Assembly: GCA_016464795.1 (NCBI GenBank)
Contig: JAEKNN010000030.1
Span: forward strand, 24,195-88,194
Length of the DNA: 64,000 nt
Direction: 5' to 3'
DNA from: Candidatus Amunia macphersoniae
GTDB lineage: Bacteria; Chloroflexota; Dormibacteria; Aeolococcales; Aeolococcaceae
This document shows positions 59,033-64,000 of this stretch, piece after piece. Position 1 is the first letter of the stretch; each line of letters begins with the position of its first letter. Under the pieces are notes generated by a model that saw only the letters and a list, made by a program, of their open reading frames with translations, was not told where the DNA came from and searched no databases. The position numbers and the translations under genes are program-made.

Positions 59033-61103
59033 TTCTGAGCGTCGATTGACGCAGGGGCCGGAGAGCGTTCAGCCCCGCCAGCAGCGTCGACCCGTTGTTG
59101 GCCGCGGTCGCCATCAACGGTGACAGGCCGCCGACGGTGGCCACACCCAGGGCGGCCGCGTTGGGAACGGCGACGATGCCGATGTTCTGCCGCACCAGCC
59201 CCATCGCCTGGCGCGACAGGCGCAGTGCGGTGATCAGGGTCATCAGGTCCTCCCCCGCCAGGACGATGTCGGCGGTCTCGCGAGCCAGCTCCGCACCACG
59301 CGACACCGCGATGCCGACGTTGGCCTCGGCCATCGCGGCTGCGTCGTTGATCCCGTCACCGACCAGCGCCACCCGTCGGCCCTGGGCGCGCAGCCGCTTG
59401 ACCAGCGCCACCTTGTCCTCGGGCAACATGCGCGCGTCGAAACCGTCCAGCTGGAGCTGGCGAACCACTGAACGCGCGGCCGAGGTCCTGTCACCGGTGG
59501 CCAGCCGGATCTGCTCGACGCCGTTCTCCCGAAGCGCGCTGATCACCGTCCCCACCCCGGGCTTGAGCTTGTCCCGCAGCCGGATGCGCGCGACGAAGCG
59601 CCCGTCGACGGCAACCAGCACCACCGAAGAATCACCAGCATCGACTGATGGGGTCGTGATGTCGTGGAGTCCCAGCAGGCGCTGGTCGCCCACCACCAGG
59701 TGGTGGCCCTCCACCCGCCCGACGATCCCGCCTCCCTGGCTGTGGCTGACCTCGTCGGGCGCCACCAGCTCCAGCCCGCGGCGGCGCGCATGACGACGGA
59801 TGGCGCGGGCGATCGGGTGGGGCAGGTGACCCTCGAGGGAGGCCGCCAACCGGAGCGCGTCCATGTCCTCCCAGCCGGACACGGCGGTGATGCCGACGAC
59901 TGAGGGGTTGCCGGTGGTCAGAGTGCCGGTCTTGTCGAAGACCACTGTGTCGATCTGGGCCAGCTCCTCGATGGCGTTGCCGTTGCGGAACAGGACGTTG
60001 TTCCGCGCCCCCGCGACCATGGTGGTGAGAACGGACGTGGGGATGGCGATGCGGATGCCGGTGCCGAAGTCGACGATGAGGATGGAGATGAGCCGGGTGA
60101 TGTCGCCAGTGCCCAGGTACACGGCGCCACCGAACAGGAACATCGGCAGCACGAATCGGTCGGCGATGCGTCGCGCCATGTCGGAGACCCTGGTATTGGC
60201 GGCGATGGCATCCTCGAGCGCGATGGCCAGACGGCCTGCCCGGGTGGCATCGCCGGTCGCCTCCACCTCGACCACCAGGCGACCGTCGGTGACTGTGCTG
60301 CCGGCCAGAACGCGCTCCCCGGCATGCACGGTCTTGGGGTAGGGCTCGCCTGTCCAGGTGCGATTGTCGACACTGGCGGAGCCCGACGTCACCACCCCGT
60401 CCACCGGCACGGTCTCGCCCGCGTACACCACCGCCAGGTCGCCCGGCTTCACCCTGGCGATGGCGATGCGTGGCTCTCCCCCATCCTCGACGATCCGCAC
60501 CCCCCGCGAGTCGGCGCCCATCCAGGCCCGCAGAACCCGCCTGGCACCGCCGGAGGCGCGGGTGCGGATGCGCTCCCCGGTCTCGATCAGCGCCACCGAC
60601 ACTCCGGCCGCCAGGAGGTCACCGCTGCCGAGCAGCAGGCTGACCGCGGTGGCGTCGAGCACGTCGATGTTCAACCTGCCCCGGGTGGCGCTGCGCAGGG
60701 CGCGACGGCCGATGGGCAGCGCACAGGCGCCGATCACCGCGGTGGACAGCGGGGCCATGCCCGCCAGCCCAGCCGACAACGAGATGGCCGGGGCCACGAG
60801 CTCCCGCCAGAACGGCCTCGAACGCACCCCGGCGATCGCTGAGGTGACGTCAGCGCTCTCCGTCTGCACCGCGGTCTGCGGAAGGCTCGCCAGCAGTGCC
60901 TCGAAGCGATCGGCGACTGCATGGTTGACCACCAGCGATCGGCTGGCGGGGTCGTAGCGCACATGGTGAACGTGGGGATGAGCGGCGAACCGCTCCACCA
61001 CCGACGACACCTCGGTCGAGGGCATGGCCGGCAGCCGAAGCCGCACCCGTCCGGGCGCAGCGTTCACAACCACGCACTGCCATCCGGCATCCTGCGGAAG
61101 CAC
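59022..61103 (-). CDS. Metal-type (P1B-like) P-type ATPase without a CPC motif
   Basis: 693 aa. An N-terminal HMA-fold-like region without CxxC (VNAAPGRVRLRLPAMPS), then membrane helices, the actuator motif TWTGEPYPK, the phosphorylation site VVFDKTGTLTTG (Asp near 392), an HP motif (GHLPHPIARAI) and the hinge GDGINDAAAMAEANVGIAV. The HP motif and size place it with metal-type ATPases. In the helix before the phosphorylation site, where CPC/SPC/TPC normally binds metal, the sequence is DFGTGIRIAIPTS with no Cys, so the cargo is uncertain. Start GTG at 61103. It follows HMA-like and DUF5132-like genes, an association seen in other bacteria. Confidence 0.89.
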   Translation of the reverse strand: MLPQDAGWQCVVVNAAPGRVRLRLPAMPSTEVSSVVERFAAHPHVHHVRYDPASRSLVVNHAVADRFEALLASLPQTAVQTESADVTSAIAGVRSRPFWRELVAPAISLSAGLAGMAPLSTAVIGACALPIGRRALRSATRGRLNIDVLDATAVSLLLGSGDLLAAGVSVALIETGERIRTRASGGARRVLRAWMGADSRGVRIVEDGGEPRIAIARVKPGDLAVVYAGETVPVDGVVTSGSASVDNRTWTGEPYPKTVHAGERVLAGSTVTDGRLVVEVEATGDATRAGRLAIALEDAIAANTRVSDMARRIADRFVLPMFLFGGAVYLGTGDITRLISILIVDFGTGIRIAIPTSVLTTMVAGARNNVLFRNGNAIEELAQIDTVVFDKTGTLTTGNPSVVGITAVSGWEDMDALRLAASLEGHLPHPIARAIRRHARRRGLELVAPDEVSHSQGGGIVGRVEGHHLVVGDQRLLGLHDITTPSVDAGDSSVVLVAVDGRFVARIRLRDKLKPGVGTVISALRENGVEQIRLATGDRTSAARSVVRQLQLDGFDARMLPEDKVALVKRLRAQGRRVALVGDGINDAAAMAEANVGIAVSRGAELARETADIVLAGEDLMTLITALRLSRQAMGLVRQNIGIVAVPNAAALGVATVGGLSPLMATAANNGSTLLAGLNALRPLRQSTLRTTQ

Positions 61104-61123
61104 CCGCAGGGCGGGGGCTTGGC

Positions 61124-61684
61124 TCAGAGCTCGGCTCCGTCGGCCGACTGCACGCCGAGGTCGGCGGTCGCGGCAGGGCCGGCGTGGAGCTTGATGAAGC
61201 TGTCGAAGGCGTAGTAGGCGAGGACGTACCAGGGCATGGCCTTGAGCCCGACGCCGTTGCGCAGCAGGTTCCGGGCGCTCAGGCCGGCGAGCCCGATGGG
61301 CACGAGCACGCGCAGGTCGACAGCGCCGCGGGTGGCCCGCATGACGCTGCCGTCGGCGGTTCGCATGCCACCGCGGATGACGGCTGCAGCATCGCTGATG
61401 CCGCTGTCGATGGCGCTGCTGACCGCCGGGGGAGCGAGCGTGCGCAGGACCGTGTGGGCGTTGCGCACCAGTGCGATGGCGCTCTCCAGGCTCAGCTCAT
61501 CGGGGTCGTAGGTGACCAGCGCGGAGCCGGTGCGCCGATCGCTGCGGACCTGGTCGACCCCCGGACGGTTGCTGATCGCCTTGATCGCATCCAGAACCTC
61601 GGTTCGCTGCCCTGTGGTGTCGCCGTCCACGCGTACGCGCAGGCGGCCTGGGACGCTGTGCGAGATGGTCGCGACGCAGGCCAT
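61124..61684 (-). CDS. HMA-like domain membrane protein (HMA_2 type)
   Basis: 186 aa. Residues about 1-70 resemble a heavy-metal-associated ferredoxin-like fold (HSVPGRLRVRVDG, AISNRPGVDQVRSDRRTGSALV, DELSLESAIALVRNA) but lack the CxxC metal site. A C-terminal part holds hydrophobic segments (VDLRVLVPIGLAGLSARNLL, PWYVLAYYAFDSFIKL). ATG at 61684. It sits 20 bases before the P-type ATPase on the same strand and shares the Cys-less HMA feature with the ATPase N terminus, suggesting they work together. Confidence 0.78.
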   Translation of the reverse strand: MACVATISHSVPGRLRVRVDGDTTGQRTEVLDAIKAISNRPGVDQVRSDRRTGSALVTYDPDELSLESAIALVRNAHTVLRTLAPPAVSSAIDSGISDAAAVIRGGMRTADGSVMRATRGAVDLRVLVPIGLAGLSARNLLRNGVGLKAMPWYVLAYYAFDSFIKLHAGPAATADLGVQSADGAEL

Positions 61685-61690
61685 GTCCGC

Positions 61691-62047
61691 CTACCTGGTG
61701 CGGGTGGTGCGGGGGATGACGACGGTGGTGGTGCGCCTGCCATTGCCGGCGGCGTCGCTGACCACCGCCGCCTCGCGCGCCTCACGCTCGAGGGCGCGCT
61801 CGACCGACGCTTCGTGGTACAGGTCCTCGGCCGTCTCGCGAGCCTCGGCGGTGAGACGCGTGGTGTGCTCGACGAGCGCGACCCCGCCCTTCATCGCGCC
61901 GCGCAGAAGCGGCCGCAGATTGCCACGAAGGGCGGTGGTGATGCCGAGCGCGAGGCCCATGCCGAGCCCCACCCCGACGCCGGAGCCGACGATGCGAAAA
62001 GCCCTGTTGATCAACGTGATCGATCCCCTGCGGTGAGCGCTGACCAA
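61691..62047 (-). CDS. DUF5132-like small membrane protein
   Basis: 118 aa. One Gly-rich hydrophobic segment (IVGSGVGVGLGMGLALGITTAL), then an amphipathic helical body (LLRGAMKGGVALVEHTTRLT, AEARETAEDLYHEASVERAL) and a basic tail (NGRRTTTVVIPRTTRTR). This matches the layout of DUF5132 proteins found next to HMA_2 and P-type ATPase genes. Start is uncertain: TTG at 62047, or TTG at 62014 with AGGGGA upstream, which has the better spacing. Six bases separate it from the HMA-like gene. First gene of this three-gene set. Confidence 0.68.
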   Translation of the reverse strand: MVSAHRRGSITLINRAFRIVGSGVGVGLGMGLALGITTALRGNLRPLLRGAMKGGVALVEHTTRLTAEARETAEDLYHEASVERALEREAREAAVVSDAAGNGRRTTTVVIPRTTRTR

Positions 62048-62172
62048 GCAGCGCTGTCAACCCCCAGGCAGTATATCGACAGTGCCACTGGCAACCGGGC
62101 ACGGGTGGCGACCGTCCTGCATCCGCCTGGTGAGTCCGAGAGCAGCACCGCACGGTGCTGTTGTTGCCGGGC

Positions 62173-63315
62173 TCAGCAGATGCGCGGCAGCGGATCGCCG
62201 ATGAGCATGTCGACGACACGGGTGCCGCCGAAGCCGGTGCGGATGAAGACCATCCCCTCGGGCTCGGCGCGCACCTCGCCGATGATCGCCGCCTCCTCGG
62301 CTTCGGGACGCGAGCGCATCAGAGCCAGGGCGCGGTCGGCGTCATCGGCGGCCACCATGGCCACCAGCTTGCCCTCGTTGGCAATGTAGAGCGGGTCGAT
62401 GCCGAGGATCTCGGCCACCCCGCGCACCACGTCGTGGACCGGCAGCGCGTCCTCATCGATGGCCACTGCCAGCGCCGCCTGCTGGGCAATCTCGTTGAGG
62501 ACTGTGGCCACCCCGCCGCGGGTGGCATCGCGCATGAAGTGCACCTCGATGCCCGAGTCCAGCAGCGCGTCGGTGAGGCCGTTCAGCGCCATGGTATCGC
62601 TGGCCAGGGTCTCGGCCTCGAGGTCGACATCGCCACGGGCCAGCATCACCGTGGCACCGTGGTTGCCCATGGCTCCACTGAGCAGCACGGCGTCGCCGGC
62701 GCGGACGCGATCGATGCCGAGGCGATCCGGCTGCGTCACCAGGCCGATCCCGGTGGTGGTGATGAAGAGCTGGTCAGCCTTGCCGCGGGGCACCACCTTG
62801 GTGTCGCCCGTGACCACACTGACACCTGCGGTGTCGGCTGCTCGGCGCATCGACTCGACCACCCGCCGTAGGATGCCGATGTCGAGGCCCTCCTCGAGGA
62901 TGAAGGCCGCGGACACGGCGATGGGGATGGCGCCCCCGACCGCCAGATCGTTGACGGTCCCGTTGATGGCCAGCTCGCCGATGTCGCCGCCGGGAAAGAA
63001 CAGCGGGCTGACCACGAAGCTGTCGGTGGTCATCGCCAGCCGGGCGCCCTCGAGGCCCGGGACGCGCAGCACCGCCTGGTCACCGAGCTGAGCGAGAACC
63101 GGATTGTCGAGGATGTCGGCGAACACCGCCGAGGTGAGGGTGTGGCTCGCCTTGCCCCCAGCCCCATGGCTCATGGTGATCGCCGTCTCGCGCAGCAGGG
63201 GCCGGCGCTTGCGGATCTCGGCGATGCGTTCGAGCACCCGCTGCTCCGGATCGGCGATACGCAGGGCGGCGGCGCGAACAGCCGCCCCGCTGCCGGGAGC
63301 GTGAGCCTCGGTCAT
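62173..63315 (-). CDS. hypE: Hydrogenase maturation protein HypE (carbamoyl dehydratase)
   Basis: 380-aa AIR-synthase-like ATPase that dehydrates the carbamoyl group delivered by HypF on its C-terminal Cys, making the CN ligands of [NiFe] hydrogenase. Visible: MSHGAGGKASHTL, the glycine-rich GDIGELAINGTVNDLAVGG, VVTGDTKVVPRGKAD, MRDATRGGVATVLNEIA, and the C-terminal PRIC with terminal Cys. About 40 extra residues at the N terminus (GSGAAVRAAALRIADPEQRV) are not usual. ATG at 63315 overlaps the hypD stop (ATGA). Confidence 0.95.
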   Translation of the reverse strand: MTEAHAPGSGAAVRAAALRIADPEQRVLERIAEIRKRRPLLRETAITMSHGAGGKASHTLTSAVFADILDNPVLAQLGDQAVLRVPGLEGARLAMTTDSFVVSPLFFPGGDIGELAINGTVNDLAVGGAIPIAVSAAFILEEGLDIGILRRVVESMRRAADTAGVSVVTGDTKVVPRGKADQLFITTTGIGLVTQPDRLGIDRVRAGDAVLLSGAMGNHGATVMLARGDVDLEAETLASDTMALNGLTDALLDSGIEVHFMRDATRGGVATVLNEIAQQAALAVAIDEDALPVHDVVRGVAEILGIDPLYIANEGKLVAMVAADDADRALALMRSRPEAEEAAIIGEVRAEPEGMVFIRTGFGGTRVVDMLIGDPLPRIC

Positions 63316-64000
63316 CCGGCACGCACCGCGATCGGGGTGAGCTCCGCCTCAGCGTGCTCGACCTCGCCATTGGCGAGAACGCGCTCGCGGTCGCGGGCTC
63401 GCGAGTACCTGCCGAAGTTGTAGTACGCGGCGCACGCTCCTTCGGAGGACACCATGCACGTTCCAATCGGTGTCTCGGGCGTGCAGGCGGTGCCGAACAC
63501 CTTGCACTCCCAGGGCTTCAGCACGCCCTTGAGGACCTCGCCGCACTGGCAGGACTTGGGGTCGGCCACGCGAATGCCCGGGACTGTGAAGACACGTTCG
63601 GCGTCGAACTCGGCGAAGTCGTCATTGAGCTCCAGCGCGCTCTGACTGATGAACCCGAGTCCACGCCACTCGAAGTGCGGGCGAAGCTTGAAGACTCTGC
63701 CGAGCACCTCGAGAGCCTTGGGATTGCCGTCGTCGTGCACCACACGTGTGTACTGGTTCTCCACCTCGCAGCGGCCCTCGAGCACCTGGCGGATGACCAT
63801 GTGCACGCCCTGGAGGATGTCGAGCGGTTCGAACCCCACCACCACCACGGGCTTGCCGTAGGTGCGGGTGACGAACTCGAACGGACGTACCCCCACCACC
63901 GTCGACACGTGTCCGGGGCCGAGGAAGCCGTCGAGCCGGAGATCGGGCGAGTCGAGGATCGCCTTCATCGGCGGGATGATGGTGACGTGGTTGCAGAACA
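63312..64000 (-). CDS. hypD: Hydrogenase maturation protein HypD, C-terminal part (5' end beyond window)
   Basis: Scaffold on which the Fe(CN)2CO unit of [NiFe] hydrogenase is assembled, with HypC and HypE. The open frame continues past base 64000, so the N terminus is missing; the visible frame starts FCNHVTIIPPM. Motifs include GFLGPGHVSTVVG, VVVGFEPLDILQGVHM, the CQCGEVLKG, WECKVFGTACTPETPIGTC and GACAAYY cysteines that bind the 4Fe-4S cluster and the redox disulfide. hypD-hypE order is typical of hyp operons; hypC and others may lie just outside. Confidence 0.96.
   Translation of the reverse strand, partial: FCNHVTIIPPMKAILDSPDLRLDGFLGPGHVSTVVGVRPFEFVTRTYGKPVVVVGFEPLDILQGVHMVIRQVLEGRCEVENQYTRVVHDDGNPKALEVLGRVFKLRPHFEWRGLGFISQSALELNDDFAEFDAERVFTVPGIRVADPKSCQCGEVLKGVLKPWECKVFGTACTPETPIGTCMVSSEGACAAYYNFGRYSRARDRERVLANGEVEHAEAELTPIAVRAG

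Overview
The window is about 64 kb of high-GC, gene-dense DNA from a bacterium that resembles Actinomycetota, Chloroflexota or Candidatus Dormibacterota. Evidence for this is the DUF3151 protein, a deazaflavin (F420)-type nitroreductase, class F-like sortase logic with LPXTG-like tails, many GTG starts, 4-nt ATGA/GTGA gene overlaps, and one TAnnnT box placed as in leaderless actinobacterial transcripts. The placement is an inference; no rRNA or other phylogenetic marker is present. No tRNA, rRNA, CRISPR array, integrase or transposase was found, so this reads as chromosomal backbone with lineage-specific islands.

Layout. 1-2136: 5' part of ftsH (cut by the window edge), DUF3151, a 51-aa membrane protein. 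2137-13238: a glycolate/glyoxylate locus (MFS carrier, serine-glyoxylate aminotransferase, glcD-glcE-glcF-aceB, LctP-type permease, LysR regulator). 13331-16684: a six-gene island of overlapping single-pass membrane proteins that ends in an internally duplicated 529-aa protein, with a good TTGACA-type promoter in front. 16754-26379: two divergent operons around an Lrp regulator that together look like a gamma-glutamylation route for amine or amino-acid breakdown: a glutamine-synthetase-like ligase, a FluG-type amidohydrolase, an APC permease, two aminotransferases, a cupin, an SDR and a class II amidotransferase-fold hydrolase. 26541-33337: a secreted Asp-box protein and a sugar ABC transporter whose MalF-like permease carries an SdrD-B-like domain in a loop.

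33337-36966: a broken winged-helix gene, an ABC-F ATPase, a membrane protein and a DksA/TraR zinc-finger protein. 37033-44411: surface proteins with LPXTG-like sorting tails, a sortase with a Pro-rich tail, a TPR protein, a NicO/RcnA-like nickel/cobalt transporter and a lipoprotein. 44478-51946: a DrrAB-type exporter, an F420-type nitroreductase, a second Asp-box protein, an HD-GYP protein with a long Pro/Ser/Thr tail, and an amidohydrolase. 52061-57318: a putative envelope-stress module consisting of a PspA-PspAA fusion, three adjacent proteins with two YbjQ-like domains each, two paralogous unknown proteins and a basic-tailed protein. 57425-64000: SGNH hydrolase, small disordered or basic-tailed proteins, a metal-type P-ATPase without the usual CPC motif together with HMA-like and DUF5132-like partners, then hypE and the start of hypD for [NiFe]-hydrogenase maturation.

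Reading the parts together: NicO plus hypDE imply a nickel hydrogenase elsewhere in the genome. The glycolate locus would suit either growth on environmental glycolate or salvage of RuBisCO-derived 2-phosphoglycolate. The least explained systems are the 13.5-16.7 kb membrane island and the 52-57 kb PspA/YbjQ module.
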